NCBI RefSeq assembly: GCF_964204645.1
Contig: NC_134026.1
Location: 25,500,650 to 25,564,649, forward strand
Reading direction: 5' to 3'
DNA length: 64,000 bases
Origin: Tubulanus polymorphus
Taxonomy: Eukaryota; Nemertea; Palaeonemertea; Tubulaniformes; Tubulanidae
Part shown: positions 39,000 to 53,400 of the stretch, one piece after another
How positions within the stretch are numbered: the stretch's first letter is position 1
How the letters are laid out: each line of letters opens with the position of its first letter
Program-made: the position numbers and the translations under genes
The notes under the pieces: model-generated
What the model saw: the letters and a program-made list of their open reading frames with translations, nothing else
What the model was told of the DNA's origin: nothing
The model's database searches: none

Positions 39000-41900
39000 A
39001 ATTAACCACGCGTGGACTAGTGGGAATGAAATTCACTCAAAATTATTCCGATCTGGTCAAAAGAACGATTTTCGTATTCGATAAACGTAGCGAAATGTGG
39101 ATTCTTGTGTTTGTGCGCTGCCCGATCTAGATCATGTTCTGCATACGCATGTCCGTTCTCAACACAATTATTGGTCTTGATGGAATTATTTGACATAAAT
39201 TTTCACAATCTTAGATTAACAGCGTCTCGGTACGCCGATCCCTCTACACCGATGCGGACACCAATTAAACTTGAACTGCCTTCTCCAGTCACCAGTTATA
39301 TTACCCTAACCTAATCTGTAGTCGAACATTAATATCAGCCATTAGCTCGGAACGGAGTGAAAATTCAAGGTGTCGTTCACTAGTAAGAAATACGATGTTA
39401 CATCTGAACTAACTGCTTATATCCTCCCTCAGTCGTAAGGCCTTCTTTTATAATGTATATAATATAGTCTAAAACAGCCACACCTTACCAAAATGGAAAC
39501 ATCTCTGAACGCTAAAGGATAATCACCAGCCTCAATTAGCAGTTTGTATTCCATAAATATCACCTGTGCTCGGCTATTCATGGTTATTTCATTCTAAACA
39601 AAATTCACGCTTTCCAGCCTTTGTTCGATTGTAATTGGATGCCTCGCTCTCAAGGGTTTCTTATTGACGCAGGACATCAATAAACCGACGTGTAAAACTT
39701 TGAAATAAAAAACACCTATTCGAAATTATCGCAAATCGCGAGATAAAGACGTCTAGCGATAAAGTTTAAACAAAAGAGTCCGCAGAGAGATGCGACACTG
39801 GCGGCTCACTGCAGGGCTTCAAAAACTCACCGAGTAACGAACGCAAAATAACAAGGGAATTAAATAGAGCCATTTACAATGCGATTTAATGAACAAAACA
39901 TGAATCCGAACGAAAGCGAGTGCGCTACATCGCTGTGACTTCCCAAACTATTATTGAACATTCTCTCTGGCGCCTTCAGACAGAACTGTCGACGACAGAT
40001 TTGGCAGTTTTGGAACTGATTCCTTTTGTTCCTGAACTTGATACATTTCGGTAAATTGAAAGAGGAGTTTACGATTTGAAACAGGGAAAGTTCGCGCGAT
40101 TTACTACGAAGAGTCCCAGCATGGATTGATTATGTTATAGAGTGTGTACAAATGAAACGGTTTTTAGAGTAAACATTTTCAAAACATTTTCTCTCGGTCG
40201 ATATTTCTCACTTTATTCATTTATTACTGTTTATTTATCGAGCTTCACTGAAGCGTGCTTGTGAAATTTTAACGAAGCGAATTGTATCTATTGAATGCCA
40301 TGCCATTAGCTTTAATTCAAAATTCCATTCATCTGCATCAAAGTTTGCATATTTAATAAACGCAGTGCATTACAAAATCCAATATTGTTAATCCATTCTG
40401 TGAAAACTTTCGACTTTAAAGTGTAATTGAGTGGACAATTAGAATACCCCGCATGCACCGTCGAACGTTAAATAGAGTCTACCTGCGATGATAGACAAGA
40501 GATATCTATTTTCATTCAATTGTTTACAAGTTCCGATGAAACGAGTGGAATTGTGATGGCCGAAATGAAAGTGGTTTCATATCCTACAGGTTTTATGTTA
40601 GGGCCATATGGTGCTGACACCTGGCTGTGTAAATCAAACCGCCTATGCCTATATCGATCATTACGGGGGTGGTGCAGGGGTCATTCTTTATCCACTAACT
40701 CGGGGCTGAAGCATTTTTGTACTCAGTTTTCAGTCTCCGATGTTCTGAATAATTGAATGAGACGAGCCGAGCGTTTTTTAAGCTGTCAAACTCCTACAAA
40801 ATAAGCATGCGTCTTGTAATTGACATCCTTTTGAGAGGCATGCGATTTTGACAATGACTTTCCGTTTTCGTGTAATTAACTGACTTCACTGACGCAAATC
40901 AGTGTAAAAATCAGCTCATTAACGACGAAAAAAAATCACAATGCTCTAAATTCACGCGTTCTCATCCGATGACTAATCAAGACACCTCGTAATCAATATA
41001 ATGAGAAAGAAGATGGATTAATTACTTTTGTTTTTTGTCCGACGTTTTTTTTAATGACAAATCGTGGTCAGGACAAATTGCAACCGGCAGCTCGTGTACG
41101 AAAACACAGGGTAGATTGCGAAGAGCTCTTCAAGTCCCGCCTCGTTAGAATCACGCGTGTTGACAGCCACCAACGACTCGTCGCTACTGGTACTGCGACT
41201 GCAGAGATCTCCGCAGCACTGAACACTACCACACCAGTCAGTGAACTGATGGTGTTTTTTGCAAGTTGGCTATCATTCAAATGAAGATGTGAAAATTACC
41301 TTAATGAAGATCGCGCACAAAGCCGAATCGCCAATTACTGTAAAAATGAACGTCCGAAAATGTTGATTGCTACCTGATCACACCGCAGCGACTATACAGT
41401 TCGCGGAACATACATGCATTCATTATTGCATTCGAATAACAAATAAAATAGCTTCTTTTCACGTACATTTTTTTTCGTCAATATGACCACGTTTCGAAAA
41501 GGAACTTTAAACGCGTCAGAGCACCGTTGACTGCCTGTCGATGAAAAGAAATAATCTAGCAACCGCGTTTTTATCCCAACAGACGAAGATCGCGTGACGG
41601 CGAGGCTCAGAATTTTTAATCGGAGAATGAAATTTTTCTCTCTTGAAAATGATTAAATAATAAGCAGTTTACGTCCGTCACAGACGCGCCCGGCATATAC
41701 ACAACCATCTGGCTGACTTCCTATTTATCAACAACACTTTAATGCAGTCTTAATGCAAGTTTCATGTTATTAAAATCTCGAAGTCACGAAGGCGAATTAA
41801 ACCGAAGTGTGCATTAATCAGCGTTAATTGCGCGATTGAAAAGCTCTCATTCAATTGCGGCATCGTTACGAAATTTCCCCCTTTTACGAGGCGATTAATT

Positions 41901-44900
41901 GAAATTTAACGACTGACTTTGCTATCGACAAATTAAAACATAAGTCAATTCAAGTAACACGCTGTTCTCACTGGGGGATCACGAGGGGATGCTGGCTATG
42001 TTAATATGTTGAATGCGTCTATCGATGAAGTGTGTGGCTTTTTCCGAGAACAAGTTGCTAAGCATTGCCACCATTGAAATATAATAAAACATTCAGATTG
42101 ACTGCGAGATTAACAAAAAAAAAACAATGGCTAACGTTTGGTTTAGAAAGTGCTGCCATCTGTATCGTTTCGCATCGATGCACGTGACGCCCGAATAGTT
42201 TTGAGAGATGATGCAACAAGACGCTTATCTTCTATGTTATCAACTCCCGAGTCTCGGGGTGAATAGCCATAATCTCAATGCACAACGAACAAATATTTTA
42301 ATCAAATGACTTCATCTCCGATATTATCATTCATTCAGATTTGAAAGCGACCGCAATAAGGGATAATTACACGGCATTGAAATTTGCCGGAGTTAAATTA
42401 ACTGCTCCCATTAAAGCGCTTCAATTCACTCGCGTTAATGCAAATTCAATTTGTGAAAATCAGCGAGAGGCGCGTTGGGGATATGTGCGCGAAAAAGCCA
42501 GACTGTGCGGTTGCCTCAGGTAACGAAGTTGACGTGATTTGTCAGTTTGTTGGTATTTAAAACTAACGCCGTCGGTAAAAACCGACTAAATCGATTTGAA
42601 TTCAGAAAAGGAGATAAAACAACGATGATGGCTTTTGCACCCGTATTTACAAAGCTTTGCACAGATTATCTTCGGACACTCCACTAAGCAGGATTTTTAT
42701 CAGGCTTTTTTCAAAAAAGCACTGAAAAAGGTTGATGTTCTTTGAGAAATAGATTCGCAATTTTACTTTCTGGCACCATTCATTTTCAGTTCCATCTGCG
42801 CTTTTGTCTCATTATTTGCATCGGATGGAATATTTTTTACTCATACCGGCTGCCTTCATCACAAATTGCGCAGCGGGTTCGGATGAAAACGATTTCGAGT
42901 GATTTCATTCTCAATCGATTTTCATTTCAATTCGTCTGCTCAATGCACGGGATTCGGCGGGGTACCTGGCAGTCGACTAGCGTAGATATACAATTAAGAT
43001 AGTTTTCACGAGGCCCAATTTGCGATGGAAAAATAACACAATAAAGGATGCAATAAAAGAATTTGTTCAACCGACCAGAATAGCATTCATATTTAATAAA
43101 TAAAAATCAGTTGGTGAGAAAATTACGTACGACGATGCATAACGTTTTGTGAAACGCATTGAGGAAAAGGGTCATTTAGTAATGATCACAAAAGGGTACT
43201 TTTTAATCTACATTGAACGTAGTCAGTGCTGCGTGAACTGTCGTGTTTGTAACAGAACAAAAAAACCATTTTTCGCATGGCCAATTTTCCCGAAAGAGTA
43301 AATGAAATCGGAAATTTGAATGTTTTTCTTAATGACTATAATTTGATTCCGTTGCGACGTTATCATTTCTGGAAATATCAATGAAATAATTTTGTACGGT
43401 TTTCGCTTTGTTTTACTATATGTTTTCCGAAATGTCGCTTAACGCTGATCCTAAAATGTTCGAGAGTCCTTGTTCATGAAAGAAGCAGAATGTTAGATCA
43501 TCGGATTAGGATACTGCTTGTATATCAAGCATTTACACAGACTACACGGAACACAAGCTGGCTGCTCTATCACAGTCAGTGGCTGCTGGTGTTTTTTACG
43601 GCTGCTACAACAAGCATAGCGAACACGCCGATTCAAACGTGTCAAATATTCGCCGAGGAAGGCTCGTCAAACTTTGATAGACAAGACAATGGCACCCGGC
43701 GGACGATACGTCAGTAAAAACCAGGAGAAAACTGTATAATTACAACTTACGGTAGGTGTCCATTTATATATCCGACAACCGACTCGAATATCTGGTTTCT
43801 TTTCCATTCAGTGCGCCGAACAGTCAGTGGTGGCGGTAGTTAAAGTGCCAGTGTAGTAAATATACGTGCATCGCTCGGTAAACCAGTTTACCCCCTCAGT
43901 AAACTACTAATCCGATTTACTAATTTACTATACTAATCAGGTTGTTATCAAATATCTAAATAGTCTAGGGATAAATCTGTAGGATTTCTTATTCAAAATT
44001 TACCATTCAAATCTTACGCAGACGCGGGGCGTATTATTGAATATTCTTCAGATCCTCTAGTATTATCTAAAATGATATATATTCGATGGTCTTATCAGGA
44101 AAAAGAACTTCGAGGACGTGTCTTTAGGCTAAAGAAAGAAAAGTTCACCGTAGTATTATCATTTCATGAAAAGGTGATTATACGGTGATAGCAGACATAA
44201 AAGTTCGACATCAGCTCAGAGTTTGGGGTTGAAATCATACGATGTAGACAAGATGATACGGCACAATCTTTTCAGAACAAACTCACTATAGCTTTGAGAT
44301 TGTCTAAAGCAACTTACAGCGCGCCACAAAACAAACATCACCTCAGTGAAGTTAACTGTTGATTTTTGTCGCCGGTAGAAGTTTTTATTACACGAGGATG
44401 AACCGCAGGCATTGAGAAATGCACTAACCCACCTCCTCAAACTGAGCTATCTGTGACGACACAAATCTCTCAACTTCTCATATACTCATACGTATATATA
44501 TGTAAAGACAATGCGATAGCGAAAACTTTTCTGCAATTCGAGAAACTGGATATAGCTGCAGTGGAAATCTCGAATAACTGGAAAAGATATACTTTCATTT
44601 TTTCATATATATATTTTTTTCCGATTATTCGGTATCAAACGGTTTGGAATGTAGCGAATGACATTTCAGTCTCGGATGTGAAGTCTGATTAATCTGCGTT
44701 GCAATAGATATGAACTTCCATCCTTTATCAGTCAGCTACCGACTTTTGTAGCAAAGATTAGTAAATAAGCGGGTTTAAGTTACACGATTATCAAAGCTTA
44801 ATATTCACCAGGACGAAATAGGCATTACATATAATTGTCGGTACGGTGGGTATACAAAAATTTGATGATTTAGCCTATTATTTTCTTGATTATAATGTGT

Positions 44901-47900
44901 TAACACACATACATCTACATCGACGCACAAAATGGTTTTAGCGCTGTATACAATTATTGTATAATTCATACTTTCGACATATATGATAAATACCTAAGCA
45001 TAGTGAAAAACGTCATCATGACAGAGACATGAAAATAGGTTTACGCAGTGTAAAAAGCCAGGGGCGATTTTCGAAGTGAACTAAGATTTGAGGCTTTGGT
45101 TATCTCGCGTGCAGGGGAAGAATATATATTTCATTGCTTATCTACCGGCAATTCTTGAACCTACAATCTATATACACTTATATAAAGAAGGGCGGTTTTT
45201 GCTTGGCTAGAACTCATTGTGTATTCATCGTGACGTTCGAACGGGAATCTCTGTTGACGTCATTCTTCGGGAAGGGGAACCTTGGCATATATATTGCTTA
45301 TCGAAAATATTCTATGGTTATTTCGTGAAGCCATCTAGCAACAGGCGTCAGTGTGTGCATTTCATTTCTCGGATATATACCATCTGAAAAGCGAACACGT
45401 TTAAAACTCAGCCTTCGAAACAAACAAAACGCTTAATCTTGACGTCTTAAATATTTATGCACGGATTTCTGACAGGCAATGATCAATAAAAATAAGATAA
45501 ACAAGCGCAGTTCTTGTTGCAATTGTAGATGAGTGGTCATGAACTTCCACCAACAACTTCAGATCAACAGCAGAAAAACGCATAGTTTATCGGTTTAAAA
45601 ACGAGAATTTTATTCAGTAGTTATATAGGTCTTCGTTATTCTCAGAAATTTCAAAACAAGTTTCGGTGATTCACAGAGATCACACTGAATCGAATGGTTA
45701 AGGTTCAACGTAATCTCGATAAGTCTGCTATAATTTCGTGTCGTGCTTTTATTATGTGGTTGGATTATTACAGTTTTAGCAGTTTCCGAATCAGCAACAG
45801 TGAATTCTAATGATTTTCATTACCGCGGTGCGTGCCCATAAAACTCGAGAAAAGTAAATAGAATTCTCGTATGTCATAGGGAAATGATCAATTTTTTGAA
45901 TTGTGAAATAATAGATTATTTTCTCTCGTTTTAATGAAACGCAGAGGGAAGCCAATACTCAGACACACGCCACAATAGCTTATTGAAAACTATTGCCACA
46001 TGGGGTGGGCCCAAAAATTTCATTTCAGATCATAAAGAAAAATCAATTTTTTATTTCCAGAATTCTTGAACCGGTTTTAACACCAAATTGACTAATATTT
46101 CAAATATATTATGCGGATGTCAATGAGATATTGAACGCTTTGGTTCATCAAGTGTGCATGACAACAGTGGGGCTTTCACCTGGGGTAACTTACTGACGAT
46201 TCTTTTTCGAATATGAAACTGAATTACATAAAACCTGTCCAAAATACGATTCAATAGGTTGTTGAATGACGCATTCGGTTCTTTAAAACTCTCAATTCAA
46301 CTGTACAGGCGATGAATTCAATAAAAAAGCGACACCCCGTAATATCTTTTCTATTGACAAAAAAAGTTAAAATTAAAACGCTTCTTTTATCCATTGGTAG
46401 ACGCGGCTCATTATTGTATACATAGTGTAGGGTTATTTGAGTGCGTTCATGTAACTATAGAGGATTTGATGATAACGGCATAGTTTATTCGCAATTACTC
46501 TCAGCATTTTACAGTTTTCCTCTTGTAAAATACATGCATCCTGAACAAGCCATATTATCTGCAAAAAGGTAGGACACCCGTGGCTTTTTAAAATAATTTT
46601 ACCAAGAATCGGCTGCGACGTCGGCCAAAACATTTCTTAAACATATCATTTGTACTATTTTTTAATGCTTTTTTTCAATGTCCAATACATCAAGTGGAAT
46701 TTCATCAATGTATTTGTCAGGTTATTGTTCTAATTAACGCCTACTCGTCTCCATTTATTGTAAAGTAAGGATAGCAGTGTCTGATTATCGTAGCCGATTA
46801 TTAGTTCCTCGTCGCTCGCACAGATAGTGCTAGTTATAACTGGACCCATATAGACGATAACAGAGATCAATATCATTCTTTAGTTCACCTTCCAGATCAT
46901 AAGCCTGAATACACAGCGAAAAAGAGAAATGAATTTTTGCATTTAATGTGAATGGTAAGCTATCATTCGAACATATATTAAAAGAACTGGCAGAGTCAAA
47001 TCCCAAGGAATCTTTTGGGGGTCAATTTTTCAAGGAGTGATTGAAAATACGCAGCGGGATTCTGGACAAAGGGGTCATTCTGTACATCGAAGAATACAAA
47101 TCCTAGAACGTAGAAAAATATCGAATGAGTTCGCGTGGGATTATCATGCAAAGTGGACAGACTTCGTGACAATGGTCAAAAGTTAAAATGACCACAGGCG
47201 ACACGAGGCAAACACGCCCAACACGAGGTCAACTATTCATCAACACAATTCATCGATATTGTCCGCACATTTTTTACGTCCAGCGTCGTCAACCTCTGAA
47301 CACCCGGGATAAAATTAAGGTCTCACGCGGATTTGATTGTACACGGTCCCGTGTATGGAAATCAACGTTATTCACGATACGAACTGCTACTAACAACAGA
47401 CGAGATCAATCAGTGACGACATAACAAACAACAACAACATCGCACAGATTCGTTACGTAGAATGTCGGCATGAAAAAATATATCTCTGTGCAAAGATTCA
47501 GTCTCGGATGTCACCGATGTATACAGTGACTCAGGCGACAATGTTAGTTACCGTTTCCCGTCATATCCATCGCTTTGCCATATCGAATGAACGCTGACCG
47601 ATACTACCGCAACGTTAACGGCTCTCTCATCCGACTCCTCGAAAATCATCCGACCTATGATTCTTCGTTTATCGGAAATATACGGCGACAAAATACGAAA
47701 TTGACGTTATCAACGACGACAGGTAACGTGTTTTAATCGCTATCGAATTCTCATAAACTCATAATAAGGCATCGATACGTTGTATCGTGGTTAAGGGCGA
47801 TAGTTAGGATGGTCGGAGTAGGAATTGGATATTCAAGCTATATTTGCTTTCAAGTTACATATCTATTCGGGATGGTTGCTGGAATTGAGACTATACTTAT

Positions 47901-50217
47901 CATAATTACTCTTTGAAATGCTAATTGGAGGCTCGACGATTTTTTTGTTCAATTATCATTTGATCATTGCACTGTTTCATCTATATTCAGTTCTCATGAC
48001 CTCATTCTTCGGTAAATAGAGTGTTATTAACAGCATATGAGAAAACTTTTCAAGAATCCGACGGATATTGTTTGTTGCCACTATCTGGACATTGTTAATG
48101 GTCTGAATTAGAAGTCCGTTCGACTTCTCGGTTTCCAATCTGATTTGCGGATGTTTCCTCCATCGGGTCTAACGTTTTCTGTGAAATCTATTTTTACGAT
48201 CTAACCGATATACACGTCGGAATGACATTGCGCCGTGAAAGTCATCGAGTCAATCTTTGAAATCGATGCTTCGCTGTATTTCAAGTCGAGGAGATTTTCA
48301 CGTCGAACCCGACAATCAATGACTACACTGGTCATTAGGGAACGCGTTTCAATGGTAAATCTCCAATTTGGTTCGTTGGGAAATTCTATTCATTTTGTAA
48401 TCCATTAATAAAACTGATATCATGTCTCGTCGAGAATACGACTTGTCCAGATAGCGGATTCAGAGTGTGCTGGCTCAAGTCAGCATTCGAGTTGTCAGTT
48501 CGACAAAAATGAAACCTAATAGGTTACTTAACTCGGCAGAAATGAAGTCAGTTTCATGCATTAAAAAGCTATTATGGCTTTGCATTGTTTTGGATACAGA
48601 ATGGCTTCGGTGGAATTCGAGATTCATCGTGTGTCCCATCGAGACAGAGCTTTTAAACCCTGGCAGGTCATTTCTAGCTTTCTTCCTATTGCCTAATTTA
48701 TATAATTACTTCAATATTTACGTATGTTGCAGGTAAACCCATTTTCGATATTACGAGTAATAATATTTTCAACAAATGCCAATGTTATTTCAGTTAACAT
48801 GTCGCCGATGTCATAAATTTTTCAATTCATTTACTTCTTTTCGACGGAATGAAATTTTCTGAAAGTAATGATGAAAACTGAATGAAAACGCGATCCAAGT
48901 CACAGTCACGCAATGAAACGCATGCCCCCATAACGATTGCGTCTATTGTCACGAGGGACGACGTATGATTAGGCTTTTTGAAGGGCATTAATAACGAAAA
49001 CATCATTCAAACGTTACTGATCAACTCGGCCGTTGTAGCATTGTGCTCGCTCATTTAACACATCACCAACTAGCGAAGCTACATTAAACGAATAAAATCA
49101 CAGGCAGGAAACGATTTGTAACTATACGAAATCATGTAAAGTAAACAAAAAGTGCACCTCGTCGTTAAGATTCGAAATGTTACCGAAAACCAGGTATGAA
49201 ATCAGCCTAGTATAGACGGCCAGTTACAGACATCGAGACGTATGAGATGAATTTCATTCTCGCTTATATCGCGCATTAAAAAGAGGAGGATCGCCGATTC
49301 TATCATTTTAGCCAATTTACGGTGGCCGTCATATTTGTGGGCTGAACTATCGGCGAACCGTAAAATCCAATATTCATACATAAAAGGCCGAAACGAAGAT
49401 TTGAAAAAGCCCTTTAGGCAGGTGCGGTGTCGAATGTACCGACACCGATTGGCTTCATCTCGTCTTGTTTAACCGTAATAGCGAATACACAGGTGCGAAT
49501 GACATGCTGCCCGTTGCACACGGTTCTCTAAAAAAATGATATGATATGTATGTATTTATAAAATGCCTAAGTATATATCATTTATGTTCATACGTAGACA
49601 AGGTGGATGGGCCTGTGTCGCCCACATTCTGTGTGACAGATAGATTCTAAGATACACTGAAAGAGCAATTATTATGATGGCTGCGTTATTATTTTTGAAA
49701 TACACAGGTGCAGTTATTACGATGAAAAAGTGTTAATCATTTAAAGTCGTTTCCTGCCTTCACGGTCCTGCCTTCACGCTTCAGGAACATATCGCAACAA
49801 AATCAGTTCCTAAACATAGGCAAAGTATTGATTAAAGATACCTTAAAGTTTCTATTCGCTTAAACTTTGATATTTGTCGTATCATATTCAGGTTTGAGAG
49901 ATCGGTTCGGTTTTGTTTCGAAAAAAAGACAATCGACTCGGTTGGAAGTAAATTAGCTTTGGTTTTTCCGTAACATCTTTTCAAACGATCAAAGTAGCGC
50001 TGAACCTTTTCCCTCTATAATCTACTGAGGCAAGAGCAATTTCACGGACTGCGCATATATTTTCGGACACTGTAATTGCTTTATCGTCGACTTAGCCCGC
50101 AGTGGTTCGTTTTCCTTTGGAAAACATACATTTACTCGAGATAGAAAAAAAGGCAAAAATAAATTGCGTTAGGTTATTGTAAAATCAGCGGTGAACACAC
50201 GCAGTGACTCAGCTCAC
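39000..50217. other. Gene desert with possible regulatory elements
   Basis: No supported gene. 41.76-41.96 kb and 42.33-42.52 kb are dense in ATTAAT/TTAATT words. The second contains TAATGCAAAT, an octamer ATGCAAAT (42438-42445) next to a TAAT core, as bound by POU and homeodomain factors. A GC-richer patch at 41.05-41.28 kb is open on both strands but has no recognised product. A hairpin GGTAAAC-CA-GTTTACC lies at 43877-43892. Confidence 0.5.
49752..49778. repeat. 14-nt period duplication
   Basis: TCCTGCCTTCACG occurs at 49752-49764 and 49766-49778 with one base between the copies. Confidence 0.85.
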
Positions 50218-50460
50218 CTGTGCTACGTATATGTGGCCAAAACGAAGCCTGGAGCAAAACGTTAAATTTAGTCTTTTATCTCGCCAAGACCAGCTCACAG
50301 GCGTTTCTGGACATTTCATTTTAGAGTGTGTTGCATTATGCAAATCCAATTCGTCTTTAATGAGCAAGCGAACTTGGTGTCTTTCTTCTTCGGTAAAACC
50401 CATTATGCTTAGTACAAGTTGCGACTTATGATCTTTGCCGAGATCACAGATCGCAAACAT
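50218..50460 (-). CDS. Candidate exon with canonical splice donor, unassigned
   Basis: A minus-strand frame opens at ATG 50460 and runs 81 codons to CAG|GTGAGC, a canonical 5' splice site at 50218/50217. The stop follows only two codons past the donor. The sequence has an exon-like composition: a charged, probably helical segment GFTEEERHQVRLLIKDELD (about residues 21-39), then a Cys/Trp-containing part (PETPVSWSWRDKRL) and a C-terminal part ending IYVAQ. In-frame TGA directly precedes the ATG, so this would be the first coding exon unless an internal acceptor is used. The start context is weak. I cannot name the family. The plus-strand frame over the same bases (50204-50431) is probably its shadow. 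This is the most exon-like frame in the window. Confidence 0.35.
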
Positions 50461-53400
50461 TCAATATTCACACACGATTTCAGTTAATGAGAAAAATTGA
50501 AAGATACGCTGCACACGTGAATCTTGCCGGCATCTTTTTAAAGTCTCACCTCAAACGACAAACTCTGTAGCTCGTGTCAACAGCAGACTCGCGCGCGTCC
50601 AGATGAAATCTTTTTGAACTTTATAGGTGAGGGAAAGATTCAAACGTCAAATTGATGTGATATTAGAACCCGCTATTTCGATATAAATGCAATATTATTC
50701 ATGGATGGCTTATTATGGATTTTAAGTTCAAAGGTGCGAACCATACAGTGTAAAATAAAAGGCATTTACACGTGATTTTGATATTCTAATAATATGTGAG
50801 TCTCAAATTATTAAATTCATGCGACGTTGAAATATATTGGTGACGAATTTATGGATTTTTCCAGCGCTGCCTCCCACTCACTGGTTGTGCAGCTCGCTGC
50901 CTCAGTCGAGAGAAATGAAATCCAATAATTTATACTGTCAGGCGACTCCCACAAATTTCACTGAAATTCAAATGTGAAGCGACGTGGCAGTAGATTGGCG
51001 ATGGCAGCGGATGGTGGCTGCAAATCATCGAGACACTTCCAGCGTATTAGCGCGATGACGTCTTCCATCCAACGACGAATTAAACCACGTTTCGAAAAAT
51101 ACGTCAACACGAAATTGACAGGTATATTCACAGGCTTCGCTATGACGCAAAACACGAAAAATTGACAAAATCTGGAACGTAATGTCTCAAAGCGCCCGGT
51201 TTATGCGTATTCTCTGAGCACGATACTCTTTTTAATTTGTTGTTTTTTTCCTTTTTTTCATCCTCAAGGCCACCGTGTTTTTTATAGCACCGGTCACTAT
51301 TGAAGGGTTAAATTCTAATTTCACATTATGTCTTCTATTCACGTCTGCAGCCGACTCAAATTTTCTCAAGGCTCGAATTGCACGAGATTTAATCAATAAC
51401 GGCGCAGTCGTTGTGCGATCTTAATCTGCTGGTCAGTTTTCTCCTGCTGGCTATGACGGCCAACAAGAGATGATTCATCTTCAACACGGACAAAAAAAAT
51501 CTACCAGAGTGGAATTCAGACTCCAGTATTAACACCGGTATACTGCGGCGCAGAGGCCCTGAGCGCCATGGAAAAAAAACTGTACGCAATATTAACACCT
51601 CTCCGGCCAGGTTCAATTTCAACTGAAGATCCATTCGACCGTCCAACATGTCAGACTTATTTACATTAAGTCCACGCTGACTCACCAGTAAAAGAGATTA
51701 TGATTGAAAATATTGATATAATGATATCGGCCCGGTGAAGCCCACTTTCCAATATGAGTCTGTCAGTTCAGCCAGCGCCGGAATTCGACGACGCGCGATC
51801 ACAAAAGGAGGCGAAAAAAGATAAAATATGGTTTAATCTCCATGAGGCCGAGTATACATACAACCAAACGATTTTATGAGCCAATATCTTTTCGAGCGTG
51901 ATACGATGAAATATGGTGTAAATTTCTATGAAACCTAGCCACGCAGCAGTCTTGGAGTAGTCTAATTTTGCGAGGCATAAATTTGCAATAAAACCCGCAG
52001 TTTATCAGCGGGATGTTTGATCATGAACTCCACGTATCGCCGGCTTTACTGGTCGAGTGGACAAAGACAATTTCAACAGCTGTACAGAGAGGACACCGCT
52101 GTTTGAAACCTCATTTTGAAAAGCGACAAAATTTCTCCCGCTGCTCTCAAAGAGATAAACAGTAACACATCAAAATGCGAAATGCTCCGTAATTCGCATA
52201 AAAGCGGTAGCAATTTCGTCAATGTTACGGCCAACTGCCGCATTTCACAGACGTCGTGTTCTTGAGTCTCGCAATAAAACTTGCCACCGTAGACCGAATT
52301 TCTTTCTTTGGAACGGCGTAAAAAACGGATACATAAACGCGAATTGAGAACGCCTGCGGGCAACTGGGGCATCGGGTCCAGGTGCTGATAGACTGACTCT
52401 ACACACTGCAACTGGCATTAACTTCACCATAAAATATGATAAAAATAATGCTACGTGTCCACTGTCGAAATCCATAATGCATGAATTACAAATCTTCCCG
52501 CCGGGGCTGATATTATATGATTATTCACACCATGGTTGGCTACTATCTGTTTATCTGACAAAACGCAGACTACTCGCAGGCTTTGTGGCGTTTCAAAGGC
52601 TTCAAATTTGCGCCCAGTACGGCTTCAACCTGCGTAAAACTGGCATCACAACGTCGCTTAAATCTGCGAAATTAAATCAGGCTGTCATATGCGAACTAAT
52701 TCTTTTCATCTCCGACGAAAAAGGTGAAAACTGGAAAAGTATACAGTCGATGTGCATAGCGAAATATGAAGCTTTAATGTCTCCCCATAAATTGCATATT
52801 GAAACGTAGATAGATCGATGGAAAAAAGAATATTTGAATCGCGAATAATTTTAAAAAGGACAAAATTTACCAGCTGTAGAACGTCGATATCTATCGGTAG
52901 AACATATGCTTCTTAAAACTGTCGAAAATTGCACATCTGTCAATTTCACTCTCAAATACTACTTGCATTGCGAAACAAAAATTGATTTCTTTTCAAATGG
53001 CACTATCCCTGAAGTCAGGCTTTCTCTACTGATCGACCCATTTTGACAGATATGTATCGTTTTAGATTATCTCAATCTATAGAAGTAATATACATTATCT
53101 ATATATCTATATGTATATGTGATGAGCGTAAAATAGCTGTGTATACAAGTTGATAGGACGAGTGACTGCCATTGAAAAAGTGATGAATCGGTTCATTTCA
53201 ACTAATCACGGCGAAAGTTTGAATAAGAAAGAATATTCCAAGAAAAGGCATTTTTTCATAAAACTTGACCGATCCATTTACCCCGGAGCGATGCGGCGTC
53301 GATAATACACTGACGACCATCAATCATCGAATTCATGATGAGAGAAATTTTCACCATATAAGAAAAGACATAACTCAAAGTTCACTAACAAACAACGGGC

